A DNA stretch of 64,000 nt from Odoribacter splanchnicus DSM 20712 (lineage in GTDB: Bacteria; Bacteroidota; Bacteroidia; Bacteroidales; Marinifilaceae), in NCBI RefSeq assembly GCF_000190535.1, contig NC_015160.1, positions 1,674,001 to 1,738,000 of the forward strand, in the 5' to 3' direction. Under the pieces are notes generated by a model. It saw nothing but the letters and a program-made list of their open reading frames with translations. It was not told the DNA's origin and did not search any database. Positions 1 through 10,300 of this stretch are shown here, in pieces; position 1 is the first letter of the stretch; each line of letters opens with the position of its first letter. Both the position numbers and the translations under genes were made by a program.

Positions 1-2080
1 AAGCTATATACAAATCAGGATAGAGAACCTGCAAAATCCGGCCGGCATCTTTTACCTGCACGGTATATTGAAAATCGAACTTTTCAGGTTCTTTCCGTTT
101 CGGATACTTCCGGGTCTTTTTAGGCTGATGTACCGAATAAGCCGGTAAATAATTTTGCATCAATCGAAAAACAAACGGAGCAGGGCGCAATTCCCGAAAA
201 TTTCCCGAAATAAAAAGATCCACGACATCCGATTTTAAAGTAGTAGTATTATGATCTCCCTTCTGGTTATCCTCCATACTAATTTTATCTATCGTGAATG
301 TAGCTGTATCACAGGTATATTTGAAATCCGTCAGGGATAAATTGGTAAAACTCTTATTTTCCTGCCCGGCATGAATGATCTCGAACGAAGTTTCGAGCGC
401 CTCCAGTCCCCCTTTTATATCCAAACCGAATGCCGCCAATTCATCGATCCGTAACTGTCCCCGGGTACTCAAAAAATTCAGGGAATCACTCAAATCATAA
501 GCCAGCAATACCCCTCCCTGCATCTGCTCGTTCTCCACGGTGGCCATCACATCCAGCTTTCCCGTCTCATAAGTCATGGCCACTTTCATATCTTTGACAT
601 TCCCTTGATGGATATTCAGACGCTCCACTTTCGAATCTATATGAAACGAAGGTCCCCGGGTATCCCAGACTCCTGCATAACTACCGGACAAACTACCGTA
701 TCCCAGCATCGACAGCCCGGACAACTTTCCACAGTCGACCTGATAAAAATGAAAATCCCCACCCATGGCATCACAATCGGGCTTTTTGTCCGGACAAGGA
801 GCATAACGAAACGTCAGATTTCCTGCCAAAGCCGGAGTAATACTCTTCGCCTTCACCATAAAATCCGATAATGTACCTTCGAAACAAATCGACTCGAAAT
901 CGACAAAAGAAAAATGATGCAGAGGTTCCGGAACCGGAATATACCTATCGAACCAGGGCAAATAGACGGTTTCCAGATCATCGGGATTCAAATGCGCCTT
1001 ATACAAATCGATATGAAACCGTGTATTCCATACATCCGGCAACCCTTCCGATTTAAAACTTCCCTGAAAAACGGTTTTATCCCCTAACTCAAAATAAAGG
1101 TCATGACCTTCCAGCTTATTGATGGTGTTATTGACAATACCGCTGCATTTCACCGTATTATCGATCCCTCTCAGCACTCCGTTAAAATATGCCAGATCGA
1201 TAAAACTCACCGACGAGGGCCCTAATTCATAATATTGTTGCATCCGGGTCGTAAAATAACGCCAGTCGTGCTGATCGGGTGTCCAGCTGAATTCCAGTTT
1301 CATCAAGTCGAGACTACTCCGTTCAAGTTCTATCCGTGCATCCGTAATCGTCAAATTACTCTCCCGGATCCGAACCCGTCCATCCAATTCCTTCATCCTC
1401 AATCCCGACTTCTCGATAAAACTCAAACCGGAAACGACGATCTGTGAATATTCATCCCCAAAGTCAAAATCCGTAATATCGACATTCAAATCCCGGCATT
1501 CCACATCCGTCCAGTTAACGCCATAATCCACCGGTTCATATTCTTCTTCACGATAAGTGAAACGGGAATCCCGCAGACTGACCTTCTTCAATCCCATCAA
1601 CCAACCGCTCTGTTTTTCACCGCCCTCCCCCTCTGTATCGGCAGGAGCGACCCGCTGTAAAGAATCCAGAAACATCTCTATATTTGTCGGCGATCCTTCC
1701 CCACGCGATATCCATAAATTAAAATCAGCCTGATTCAAAACAATTTCACCGATCGTGAAACTCTTGTTTACGATATTGAAAGAATCTGCCTTTACCCGCA
1801 AATCCTGGCAATATAATAAAGTATCGTTTTTAAAGTCTTTTAATAAAACTTCTTTCAGTACCAAAGATTTTACCGGACGGAAATCGACATGGCCGATCTG
1901 AATAGTAACACCGGTAGACGCTTTAACCTGCTGAGTAATATATTGAACCAACGCAGTTTGTACATACGAAGTCTGTAACAGGAGATAAAGCATCCCTGCC
2001 AGTAACACCACTCCCGTTGCACAAAACAATAATATCCGAAGAACCTTTTTTATACCCGCAGTTATTTTTAGTTTGCTCAC
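1..2080 (-). CDS. TamB-family translocation/assembly protein (5' part, runs off the window)
   Basis: About 693 codons are visible; the gene continues beyond base 1. I read it from a GTG at 2080 because an in-frame TGA lies seven codons upstream and no ATG lies between. The N-terminus is basic and then has one hydrophobic segment (about residues 12-32). After it come the AsmA/TamB-like features: a VQYITQQVKASTG-type segment, then KSLVLKEVLLKD, then long beta-strand-rich repeats. This is typical of the inner-membrane-anchored TamB/DUF490 proteins of Bacteroidota. These are thought to bridge the periplasm and help place outer-membrane proteins or move phospholipids. It is divergent from tsaD with 75 bp between. 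The family assignment is by pattern recognition; the C-terminal TamB domain is outside the window. Confidence 0.8.
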   Translation of the reverse strand, partial: MSKLKITAGIKKVLRILLFCATGVVLLAGMLYLLLQTSYVQTALVQYITQQVKASTGVTIQIGHVDFRPVKSLVLKEVLLKDFKNDTLLYCQDLRVKADSFNIVNKSFTIGEIVLNQADFNLWISRGEGSPTNIEMFLDSLQRVAPADTEGEGGEKQSGWLMGLKKVSLRDSRFTYREEEYEPVDYGVNWTDVECRDLNVDITDFDFGDEYSQIVVSGLSFIEKSGLRMKELDGRVRIRESNLTITDARIELERSSLDLMKLEFSWTPDQHDWRYFTTRMQQYYELGPSSVSFIDLAYFNGVLRGIDNTVKCSGIVNNTINKLEGHDLYFELGDKTVFQGSFKSEGLPDVWNTRFHIDLYKAHLNPDDLETVYLPWFDRYIPVPEPLHHFSFVDFESICFEGTLSDFMVKAKSITPALAGNLTFRYAPCPDKKPDCDAMGGDFHFYQVDCGKLSGLSMLGYGSLSGSYAGVWDTRGPSFHIDSKVERLNIHQGNVKDMKVAMTYETGKLDVMATVENEQMQGGVLLAYDLSDSLNFLSTRGQLRIDELAAFGLDIKGGLEALETSFEIIHAGQENKSFTNLSLTDFKYTCDTATFTIDKISMEDNQKGDHNTTTLKSDVVDLFISGNFRELRPAPFVFRLMQNYLPAYSVHQPKKTRKYPKRKEPEKFDFQYTVQVKDAGRILQVLYPDLYIA

Positions 2081-2155
2081 AAAAATATTAATATTGCATC
2101 AGATTTGAAAACGATTGGAGTTCAAAGATTAGAGAATAAAGTTTAAAGAATAAAT

Positions 2156-3175
2156 ATGACTGTAATTTTAGGAATCGAGTCTTCTTGTGACGATACCTCT
2201 GCTGCAATATTGAAAGATGGCCTTGTGCTAAGTAATGTCATTGCCAGCCAGAAAGTGCATGAAGCTTATGGCGGAGTTGTCCCTGAACTGGCCTCACGGG
2301 CACACCAGCAAAATATAATTCCCGTGGTATCAGAAGCCATCAAAAGGGCCGGTATCGAAGTGAAAGACATCGATGCTGTAGCTTTTACCCGCGGACCGGG
2401 GTTATTGGGCTCGCTCCTGGTAGGTACTTCTTTTGCTAAAGGTTTTGCCCTGGCCAATCATTTACCTATGATAGAAGTAAACCACCTGCAGGCGCACATC
2501 CTGGCTAATTTTATCAAAGAACCGGGAGTGGAAAGCCGGCAGCCTTCTTTCCCTTTCCTGACCCTGCTGGTGTCGGGCGGAAATTCGCAGTTGATCGTTG
2601 TACACGATTACCTGAAAATGGAAATGATCGGACAAACGATCGACGATGCTGCGGGGGAAGCCTTCGACAAATGTGCCAAAGTGATGGGATTACCCTATCC
2701 CGGCGGTCCGATTATCGACCGACTCGCGAAAGAAGGTAATCCGGAACGCTTCACTTTCAACAAACCGCAAATACCGGGGCTCGATTACAGTTTCAGCGGA
2801 CTGAAAACTTCATTCCTCTATTTTCTGCGGGATGAACTGAAAAACAATCCCGATTTCATTCAGGATAACCTGAACGACTTATGTGCTTCTCTTCAAAAGA
2901 CTGTTATCGATATTCTGATGTCTAAATTGAAAAAAGCAGCCAAACAAACGGGAATAAAACAAATAGCCATCGGCGGAGGTGTTTCGGCCAATTCGGCTTT
3001 ACAAAAAGCAGTACATGACGAAGCAGCCTGCTCAGGCTGGGAAGTTTTTATTCCGCGTCTGGGATTTTCCCTCGATAATGCCGGGATGGTAGCCGTTACC
3101 GGTTATTACAAATACCTGGCAGGACAATTTATCGGCCTGGACGCAGCTCCCTTTGCCCGAACCACTCTCGAGTAA
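2156..3175 (+). CDS. tsaD: tRNA N6-adenosine threonylcarbamoyltransferase TsaD
   Basis: 339 residues, the normal length for TsaD/Gcp. The enzyme transfers the threonylcarbamoyl group from threonylcarbamoyl-AMP to A37 of ANN-decoding tRNAs, in a cytoplasmic complex with TsaB and TsaE. The N-terminus ILGIESSCDDTSAAI is the phosphate-binding start of the ASKHA fold. The metal-binding HLQAH motif lies near residues 109-113 and GGGVSANSALQ near 275. ASRAHQQNI is also diagnostic. A hydroxyacid dehydrogenase follows 29 bp downstream on the same strand, so the two may be co-transcribed. Nothing is truncated. The assignment is very secure. Confidence 0.97.
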   Translation: MTVILGIESSCDDTSAAILKDGLVLSNVIASQKVHEAYGGVVPELASRAHQQNIIPVVSEAIKRAGIEVKDIDAVAFTRGPGLLGSLLVGTSFAKGFALANHLPMIEVNHLQAHILANFIKEPGVESRQPSFPFLTLLVSGGNSQLIVVHDYLKMEMIGQTIDDAAGEAFDKCAKVMGLPYPGGPIIDRLAKEGNPERFTFNKPQIPGLDYSFSGLKTSFLYFLRDELKNNPDFIQDNLNDLCASLQKTVIDILMSKLKKAAKQTGIKQIAIGGGVSANSALQKAVHDEAACSGWEVFIPRLGFSLDNAGMVAVTGYYKYLAGQFIGLDAAPFARTTLE

Positions 3176-3204
3176 ATCCGTATAATCCCTATAATAACGA
3201 TGTT

Positions 3205-4134
3205 ATGAAACTCCTTGTCACCTACAATATTCCCCGGGAACCCTTCCAGAATCTGCCTGCAGATTGGGAAATCACCTTTCCGGAAAAGGAAGAATTCAGT
3301 AAAACGGAATTGCTGCGCATACTACCCGATTACGATATTATGCTGGCCATATTTCATGCTCCGATCGACAGGGAAATCATCGATGCCGGAAAAAAGCTGA
3401 AGCTAATCAGCAATTATGGAGTGGGTTATAATAATATCGATATCACCTATGCCCGTGAAAAGGGTATAGCTGTGACCAATACCCCGAAAGCGGTCAATAG
3501 TCCTACGGCCGAGCTGGCACTGGCCCTGATGCTGAGTGCAGCCCGCCGGATTACCGAATGCAATCAACGTATCCGCATAGAAAAAGAAAGTATGTGGGGC
3601 ACTATGCGCAACCTGGGGTTCGGATTGGAAGGAAAGACCTTGGGCATTATAGGCCTGGGCAATATCGGTAAAAATGTCGCCCGTAAAGCAGAAGCTTTCG
3701 GAATGAATATCATTTACTATAATCACCACACCGAAGTTCCCGGTTACCGACGGGTCGAACTGGATACCCTGCTCCGGGAATCCGACTTCGTCACTCTTCA
3801 TACCCCCTTGACTCCCGCTACCCGGCACCTGATCGGACAGCGTGAACTGAGTTTGATGAAACCGACAGCCATTCTCGTCAATACAGCCCGGGGAGCTGTT
3901 GTCGATGAGCAAGCACTGGCCGAAGTATTGAAAAAACGTCAAATAGCAGGTGCAGCCCTGGATGTCTTCGAAGACGAACCTCACATCACAGAAACCCTCT
4001 ACGCTTTGGAGAACGTCGTACTCACCCCCCACATCGGAACCGGCACCATCGATGCCCGCATCGCCATGGGTCGTGAAGCCCTCGAAAACATCCGTCATTT
4101 CCTGGCAGGTAATCCAACCAATGTCGTCAATTAA
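3205..4134 (+). CDS. D-isomer-specific 2-hydroxyacid dehydrogenase family protein
   Basis: 309 residues. It has the family layout: a split substrate domain around a Rossmann NAD(P) domain. The nucleotide-binding GLGNIG is near residue 150. The catalytic triad is visible as Arg in NTARGAVVDE, Glu in DVFEDEP and His in LTPHIGTGT. It would reduce a 2-oxoacid such as glyoxylate, hydroxypyruvate or a branched 2-ketoacid with NAD(P)H in the cytoplasm; the substrate cannot be read from sequence. It follows tsaD by 29 bp. The 3' side is the repeat-rich gene-free stretch 4135-4831. Confidence 0.9.
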   Translation: MKLLVTYNIPREPFQNLPADWEITFPEKEEFSKTELLRILPDYDIMLAIFHAPIDREIIDAGKKLKLISNYGVGYNNIDITYAREKGIAVTNTPKAVNSPTAELALALMLSAARRITECNQRIRIEKESMWGTMRNLGFGLEGKTLGIIGLGNIGKNVARKAEAFGMNIIYYNHHTEVPGYRRVELDTLLRESDFVTLHTPLTPATRHLIGQRELSLMKPTAILVNTARGAVVDEQALAEVLKKRQIAGAALDVFEDEPHITETLYALENVVLTPHIGTGTIDARIAMGREALENIRHFLAGNPTNVVN

Positions 4135-4187
4135 TATCATAGTTACAGCGGTCAGGGTTAATTTTTCCGTTAAAACTATTCTAAATG

Positions 4188-4420
4188 TAGGTTTATTTTG
4201 TTACTTGTTCGTCTTCGGTATTCGTGTTCGGGGCCCCGGTCGCTTCTGTCGGTCGTCTACCTTTTTCTATCACTGACCGGCGGAACTCCTCGCAGGCTCG
4301 TCAGACACCACCGGTCGGGCGTTCAGAAAAAGCAAGACGACACTCGCCAGAGCTCCAATGGTCCCCGAACACGAACACCTCCGACTTACGTTATCACTAC
4401 ATAGGAAACGAACTGTGACC
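4188..4420 (+). repeat. Structured hairpin element, copy A
   Basis: Roughly 230 bp that folds into one long hairpin. Stem 1 pairs 4221-4233 with 4363-4375 (13 bp, perfect). Stem 2 pairs 4252-4258 with 4335-4341 and 4261-4268 with 4325-4332, with a 2x2 internal loop between. Stem 3 pairs 4275-4280 with 4311-4316. The apical part (about 4271-4324) and the internal-loop word GCTCCAATGGTC (4352-4363) are nearly identical to copy B, while the stem arms differ. Short reading frames through it are not credible genes. It could be a non-coding RNA gene or a palindromic mobile element (MITE). The ends are set only by where similarity to copy B fades. Confidence 0.75.
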
Positions 4421-4564
4421 TGAAAAGTATAAATTTCTATCAAACAGCTGTTTTTCTGAACCCTTACATGAGGGATTAATTCAGCCATCGGTATTTTATA
4501 GAAATAATCCGGTCAGGTAACCCAGGTATCCGTACTCCGGTCAGGGTGGCCTGCCCTTTCATTC

Positions 4565-4807
4565 AATAAAACTTTCCTTCTTTGCCCTGTAGTGCTGACG
4601 GAAGATGCAGGGTTTTGTGGCGGAAGACCATTGGAGCAGGAACGAGGGTCCGGTTAGGTTTTCCGAACGCCCGACCGGTGGTGTCTGACGAGCTTGCGAG
4701 GAGTTCCGCCGGTCAGTGAAGGAAAGCCTTACCGGACCGTTCCAGGCGAACCGGTCTGACGGCACAAAACCCGGAATCGGAATAGAAAGAAAAAATAAAC
4801 CTACCTA
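4565..4807 (-). repeat. Structured hairpin element, copy B (inverted relative to copy A)
   Basis: The second copy is on the opposite strand and converges on copy A. Stem 1 pairs 4610-4619 with 4763-4772 (10 bp, perfect) using bases unrelated to stem 1 of copy A. An inner extension pairs 4625-4629 with 4753-4757. Stem 2 pairs 4647-4664 with 4721-4738 (18 positions, one mismatch and one wobble), again with bases unlike copy A. The core at about 4667-4720 matches the apical part of copy A almost base for base. Both copies begin with a shared TAGGTTTATTTT-like word. Different stems with conserved pairing point to selection on, or a mechanism that keeps, the fold. Confidence 0.75.
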
Positions 4808-4831
4808 TAACTTGAGATTCGCAACTTCTTT

Positions 4832-5704
4832 TCAATAGGTCGTTGTCATATCCGTAGGGACACAAATATAAAAATCGGCTTTTCGCATGACATCCTTATC
4901 CAGTTTATCCGTCTTTTCCTGACGCACCACTTCAACGGTGGCTATTTTCAAACCGGGGCGATACCGGTTGAGATAAGTGATGATTCCGGCTTGGTTAGCA
5001 GAATGAAAGCTGCCGTTCAAGTGGACGAAGTACGATCCGATGTTCTGAGCAATCGACCATCCCATCGTTGCATCCTTCAAAGCCTGAGCTTTGGCCAGCT
5101 TCTCCGTATCCTCTTTTTTAGCTCCCGGCATTTCCATCGAACGGAAATATGTTTCAACCCCTTCATTCCGGACATAATTTAAAGGCAGCGGTGCGATATA
5201 ATTTTTCGCTTCTTCCGACAATTGTTCCAAAGCCCCGAATCCTCCGCGGGATACCATAGCGGCATACCTGCGGGGTACATTCGTAGCAACGAAAGGAATC
5301 CGGTTGGTTTTAGCAAACTCTACGATCTTTTTATAGTCGGTCGGATAATTCGGCCATAGTTTTGCTTCCTTAGTGAAACGCTCGGCTGTAATCAATCCAC
5401 TCAAATATTCATCCAACACCAGTTGATCGTCCCGTTCGAACATTTCAGCCCCGATCATCAACCGATCTTTATGAAGAGCATATAGATCCCGGACAATCTC
5501 ATATTCCATCCAATGTGCTATCGGACAATTGTGTATCTCTCCGATAAATACAACCTGTTGTTCACCCAAAACACTCATCATATGGGCATAGTCGGTTTCC
5601 TGCCCGTCGGCATCGAATAAAGTATAGGCTCTTTTCTCCTGAGCAACGACCAAGCCGCCAGTCAGACAGAACCAAAGTATTATTATCATTCCTATTTTCA
5701 TCAT
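4832..5704 (-). CDS. ChaN/Tiki-family heme-binding-like exported protein, last gene of hmu operon
   Basis: About 290 residues from the ATG at 5704. A longer reading frame starts at 5752 but overlaps the DUF2149 gene and lacks an N-terminal signal at the right place. The chosen start gives MMKIGMIIILWFCLTGGLVVAQ, a good signal peptide. The mature part has the ChaN-type motif FIGEIHNCPIAHWMEYE with acidic and histidine residues, then ATNVPRRYA and HLNGSFHS near the C-terminus. ChaN-type proteins are linked to iron or heme uptake. It lies 7 bp after hmuV on the same strand. A clear paralogue sits at 34639-35511, sharing LWPNY.TDY, ATNVPRRYA.MV and the C-terminal FYICVPTDMT. The enzymatic role is unknown. 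Confidence 0.85.
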   Translation of the reverse strand: MMKIGMIIILWFCLTGGLVVAQEKRAYTLFDADGQETDYAHMMSVLGEQQVVFIGEIHNCPIAHWMEYEIVRDLYALHKDRLMIGAEMFERDDQLVLDEYLSGLITAERFTKEAKLWPNYPTDYKKIVEFAKTNRIPFVATNVPRRYAAMVSRGGFGALEQLSEEAKNYIAPLPLNYVRNEGVETYFRSMEMPGAKKEDTEKLAKAQALKDATMGWSIAQNIGSYFVHLNGSFHSANQAGIITYLNRYRPGLKIATVEVVRQEKTDKLDKDVMRKADFYICVPTDMTTTY

Positions 5705-5711
5705 CTTTCTA

Positions 5712-6044
5712 TTATTCAGGCACATAGATAATTTCTCCGTTTTCAAGTTCATAAGCTATACCAACCCTTTTTCCTTTCGAGCCGGAGCTTTGTTCGTTCG
5801 AAGGCGTATATTTATTGATTTTATTTCCCTCTTTCATGATAATCTCCATATTGTCTTTCCCAGGATTTTTCACGATAGTAAAATCTTCCTGAGTAAAAAC
5901 TTCGGTCATATTCATGTGCATCACCATTGCCACCATCAGGGCTACCGCAAAAACCATAGCCACATCGAACAGGTTGACCACCACACTCAGCGGATCGGCA
6001 TCTTCCTGAACGGCAAATTTGCTCTTTCGCCTCGCTGTTCTCAT
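5712..6044 (-). CDS. hmuV: DUF2149 protein, HmuV-like
   Basis: 110 residues. One transmembrane helix lies near residues 24-42 (FDVAMVFAVALMVAMVMHM) after a short basic cytoplasmic start, with a periplasmic tail. This is the ExbD-like layout of DUF2149 proteins, which pair with MotA/TolQ/ExbB proton channels. The start ATG overlaps the stop of the ExbB-like gene by 3 bases, so translation is probably coupled. The gene order matches the Porphyromonas gingivalis hmuYRSTUV locus, where the last two genes encode an ExbB-like and a DUF2149 protein. The inferred role is to use the proton gradient to drive a heme-handling step with HmuS/HmuR. Confidence 0.85.
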   Translation of the reverse strand: MRTARRKSKFAVQEDADPLSVVVNLFDVAMVFAVALMVAMVMHMNMTEVFTQEDFTIVKNPGKDNMEIIMKEGNKINKYTPSNEQSSGSKGKRVGIAYELENGEIIYVPE

Positions 6045-6643
6045 GCTTCTGTATTTTTCTCGTTTAACTTCCGGGCCACATAATCCAGATTATTCACATC
6101 TTTTGCATACCAGCGTTGTTTAAATTGCAACGACACCAAACCGACGGCACTAACTACCAAACCGACAACCGTAGTTGCAAAAACCACCTGCATATTATAA
6201 GCCATACCGGCGATATCTCCGGTAGAAAGTCCTACCAAGGCAGGGCTCATAGCAATCAAGGTGCCGATCAATCCCAATACCGGTCCCATCTTAGCCAGTA
6301 ACTTCGAAAGAATAACATCCTTCTCTGCATCGTTCTCAAAATTCGTGATCAGATAATCCGAATAATCCGGACTGGGAGGTGTGGTCAATAAATCACGGAG
6401 ATAGCGGATATACAAAGAGTTATCCCTACCGGGTAAAGCACCTTTCAGTTCACCGATCGTATCGGGCGTCAGTTCTTTGATCAGTCTGTTCATCTGTTTG
6501 TCATTTTTCCGTTTGGTCATGTATTGATTATAAACTCCTCCGATTAGCAACAACGACCGGATAAACAGTAATAATAAAAGAATAATATCCGGTATAAGCA
6601 GGCTGTTGGCCACCCAAAAAAGCACTTGTGAAATAGTTTCCAT
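6041..6643 (-). CDS. hmuU: MotA/TolQ/ExbB proton channel family protein, HmuU-like
   Basis: 200 residues. There is an N-terminal membrane helix (about 8-32), a cytoplasmic loop, and two C-terminal helices in the signature block KMGPVLGLIGTLIAMSPALVGLSTGDIAGMAYNMQVVF with the conserved Gly/Pro/Thr residues. These proteins form the pentameric channel that energises TonB-, Tol- or Mot-type machines in the inner membrane. It overlaps the downstream DUF2149 gene and follows hmuT by 29 bp. The loop between helix 1 and 2 is short. The role in heme uptake is inferred from the hmu gene order. Confidence 0.9.
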   Translation of the reverse strand: METISQVLFWVANSLLIPDIILLLLLFIRSLLLIGGVYNQYMTKRKNDKQMNRLIKELTPDTIGELKGALPGRDNSLYIRYLRDLLTTPPSPDYSDYLITNFENDAEKDVILSKLLAKMGPVLGLIGTLIAMSPALVGLSTGDIAGMAYNMQVVFATTVVGLVVSAVGLVSLQFKQRWYAKDVNNLDYVARKLNEKNTEA

Positions 6644-6672
6644 AGATTATAGTTTAATTTAAATATTATCGA

Positions 6673-7383
6673 TTATTTACGAGAAGTCGTTTGGTGGGTA
6701 CTTCGTTTCTGTAAAAGGACCCATTTCAATTTATTCCAACCCATACCCAGCAAGAAAAAGATCAGAAACAAGCCAAAAGCAAAAGCCAATGCCTTCCAAT
6801 TTGTCGGTTCTTTAACTGCCTGATAGGTAACATTTCCATTCACTGTAGTCAGCAAGCCGATGATACAAACAAAAAGACTAACGAGAAAATGTACTTCCAG
6901 CCGCAATTCTTTTTCAGGTAAAAGATACCTGAAAAAGTAACACAGCAGAGGAAGCATCACCACCACTCCTATAGCAAAAACATAGGACAGGATCGAAAAG
7001 GATATCCCCGGAAAACTAAAGATCAGCTCGGTCTGTAAATAAAACAGGACGGGAAAAATAAGCAAGGTCGGATACCATTTCAAAGACTTCACCCACCACT
7101 TTTCCTGTTGGCCGAACCATCCCCGCAATACAGCCACACAATACGCAAAACAAACGACAGCCTCGAGCGTAATGATCACTGCCATATTTTGCAAAGCCAC
7201 TGTATTCTGAAGGTAGTCGGCCAGCTGGGTTTTGGATTGCAGGATAGCAACCGGATAAGTAGCGGTAATGAAAATACCACAGATCAATCCGAACAAAGCT
7301 GCCTGCCAGCCTTTCCAAAAACTAAGCTTCAACAGGCAATTGACCAGGATAAATAAGATAAGTATACTGATAACTAATTCCAT
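6673..7383 (-). CDS. hmuT: Polytopic membrane protein, HmuT-like
   Basis: 236 residues from the ATG at 7383. The longer frame to 7467 is rejected because it overlaps hmuS and delays the first membrane helix. I count about seven to eight hydrophobic segments, starting directly with MELVISILILFILVNCLLKL. No enzyme motif is seen. It starts 8 bp after the hmuS stop. In P. gingivalis-type hmu loci the gene at this place encodes a similar membrane protein of unknown mechanism, so the symbol rests on position and topology, not on a diagnostic motif. Confidence 0.7.
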   Translation of the reverse strand: MELVISILILFILVNCLLKLSFWKGWQAALFGLICGIFITATYPVAILQSKTQLADYLQNTVALQNMAVIITLEAVVCFAYCVAVLRGWFGQQEKWWVKSLKWYPTLLIFPVLFYLQTELIFSFPGISFSILSYVFAIGVVVMLPLLCYFFRYLLPEKELRLEVHFLVSLFVCIIGLLTTVNGNVTYQAVKEPTNWKALAFAFGLFLIFFLLGMGWNKLKWVLLQKRSTHQTTSRK

Positions 7384-7391
7384 ATCGATAT

Positions 7392-10300
7392 TTAATTCCC
7401 TTTTCTTTTTTTCTTCAAAACCAGCAACAGTATCACAAACAGAGCGAATACCCCACCAGCGATCCATACGCCGTTCAAGGCATTTTTCTCTCCCCGTTCA
7501 GCCTGAGCTACCTCATCTTTTTTCAGGACCATTCCTTTTTTATCGGTAGCCACCTGAGCCGTTTTCATGGATTGAATCTGCTCTTTGTAAACAGTGGCAC
7601 GTTCCGGCTGTACCCGGCTGGCGATATAATCCTGCAGTTTGGCATTCCCTCCGGCAAATCCGCTCCCGGCCGATCCGAACTCTTTCACCAGATCGGTATG
7701 CAAATTTGCCAGGGTACTGATCTGTTGTTCCGAAGCCTCCCACATCCCCTTCCGGGCAGTCTCGAGCATCACTGCTGTGATCTCCTGCAAAGCGGCCGGA
7801 TTTTGTTGTTTGAAAAAATCTTCGGTTCCCAACTTGTAAGAATCCGTCACATAAACATCATAAATCTGATTCCACATAGCGTCGTCGATTACTTCAGGCT
7901 TGGTGACATTCCACCCGTAAGTGTTCGTTACCACTTCTGTAATCTGTGAAGCACTCGACGCCCCTCCTTTCATCACTTCTTTGATATATTCCGGATTGAA
8001 AATCGTCGAACGCGATTCCACTCCGATAGCCTCCTTCAAATCCTGCATTCTCACCCGGTTGCGATTCCGGTAATCGGCAAAATAAGCCTCGGGATCTTTA
8101 CCGGTGACATTACGTACAGCCAAGTTCATGCCTCCCATAAACTCATATACATGATCCAGGCTCAATGCTCCCCAGGTATTGCTTTGCCGGGGTTGAACGA
8201 CAACATCCGTATGGTGTAATACGGCCCGCAACAATCCGCTTTTCATTTCTCCCCATTCTTTCTCACTTCCGTAGACAGCCCCCATATTATTGATGTAGGT
8301 ATCGGCTATTTCTTTTTCATCTTCCCATTTATCCCCACTGGTGATCATTCCCTGAATTCCGGTTCCGTACATGCCGTTCACACCACCGAACACTCGTTTT
8401 GCAGACATTTCGCGGGCTTCTTTAGGCGAAACTCCCTGTTCCACCAGTAACCGTTCCGTCTCTACCGTGCTTTCCGCCACCCGATTGTCGTATTTATCAT
8501 TTGCAGAAGCGGCCGCCATTTCCACAGCTCTCGAGATCAACGCAAGCCGTGAAGCCGCTAAATCCCGGAACTGGCCGGAGGTCTGAACCACCACGTCGAT
8601 ACGGGGACGTCCCAAAGTTTCCGAAGGAATCAAACGCAGGTCCGACACCCGTCCATAAGCATCACGCACCGGCTCTACACCCAACATATAAAGCACTTGT
8701 GCTATAGTCGCTCCTTCACTTTCGATAAATTCACTGCTCCAGAAAGTATAACTCACTTTACGAGGATAATCACCGTGAGTCTTCCGGTATTGAGCAAGCG
8801 TATTTTCGACCAATTCTTTTCCTTTCGTCCAAGCCTGTTCCGATGGAGTGGCCTCGGCATTGACAGCATATAAATTACGACCGGTAGGTACTGCCTGCGG
8901 ATTAGCGACTGCATCTCCTCCCGAAGTGGGAGCGATATATCCACCCGACAAAGCATTCAATACCGACTGCATTTCCTGCTCCGGACTATTTTCCAAAGCC
9001 AGCTTATAATTCACAATATTCGTAATCGTACGTTCCACTTCGGTGATCGCCCGGGCTTCCGCTTTCTGTTCATTGGTATACTGCACTACCGGTTTCGCCT
9101 TACCTTTCCCCATCATCCCCCTTTTCGGAGGAGTAAGAATCGTATGTGCTTCTTTCAATTTTTCAGGAGTGATCCCCGCGATCTGACAAACCAGTGCCTC
9201 ATCGGCTTTTTTACCGTCCAGTACCTGACTGACCAACCGTTTGGCCGGATCCAGATATCGCTGAGTAAAAAACACCTTACTATTCAATTGTTTATCAGAC
9301 ACTTTTCCATTTTGTTTATCCAAAGCTGCCAAGCTATAAGCTATCGGATCTGTGCTCATCGCCAAAACCGATGAACGAATTTTTTCCGGGGAATAAGGAA
9401 TACCGGTCGTATAAAGCTGTCCGGTCATTTTTTCATTGGCAATCTCCTCGGCAAAATTCTCGATACGCTCGATCTCCTCGGTCGAATAGGGACGGTCCAA
9501 CAGGCTATCCAAACGCAGTTCCCGGTGTAATCCCATTTCCACCGCAATTTTCTTTACAGCCAAAGAGGCCTGTAATTGCCCGGATTCATCTGTTTTGTAA
9601 TAAGTCTGAATCTCATTTTCCAGTTTCTTATACTGTCCCCGGGTCTTACTTTCCATAAAAGGCGGAGTCAGGTAAGAAATAGTCGTTGCATAAGAACGCC
9701 TTTTAGCCATCATACTCTCTCCCACATTTCCGATCGTATAATAATAAAAATGAGGGACAGTGCCTACCAGCCGGTCCGGCCAGTCGTAACTACTGAGTGC
9801 CACCTGTTTCTGAGGAGTAAATTCCAGACTACCGTGTGTCCCGAAATGGATCATCGCATCGGCACCGAAAGCATATCGGGCCCACAGATAAGCTCCGATA
9901 TAGGTATGCGGCGGTGCGGTTTTAGCGCCGTGAACAATAGCAAAAGCATCATCCCCGACAGCCGCCATCGGCTGAGGCAATAAGACCACATTGCCCAGAT
10001 CTATCCGAGCCACCGCCAGATAGGACTTTCCATTTTCTACCGTACTCATATAGTTTCCCGGAGCTTCTCCGTATATCTTCACCACATCTGCATAGAGCCC
10101 TTGCGGAAGAGCTTGTTTCACCCATGATTCATATTCCGACTTTTCCACCAGAGCGGGATGACCGTTCTTCATAAAATCGTCGAAAGCACCTTCTGCATAA
10201 GTACTCAGTACAGCCCCTTGTGTCATCAGCAACTTTTCGAATTCATTCTCGGTAGCCGGAAGGTTTTCTACTTTATACCCTTCAGCTTTCAGTCTTTTGA

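Noticed and set aside
4198..4418. Open frames on the plus strand reading TDRRNSSQARQTPPVGRSE-like peptides, with a similar frame at 4559-4765 on the minus strand
   Set aside because: The likeness comes from the shared hairpin element; the frames have no start context, no domain, and diverge at both sides where stems vary.
4188..4807. Integron attC sites
   Set aside because: Length and pairing are vaguely similar, but the conserved part is apical and there are no RYYYAAC/GTTRRRY boxes or gene cassettes.
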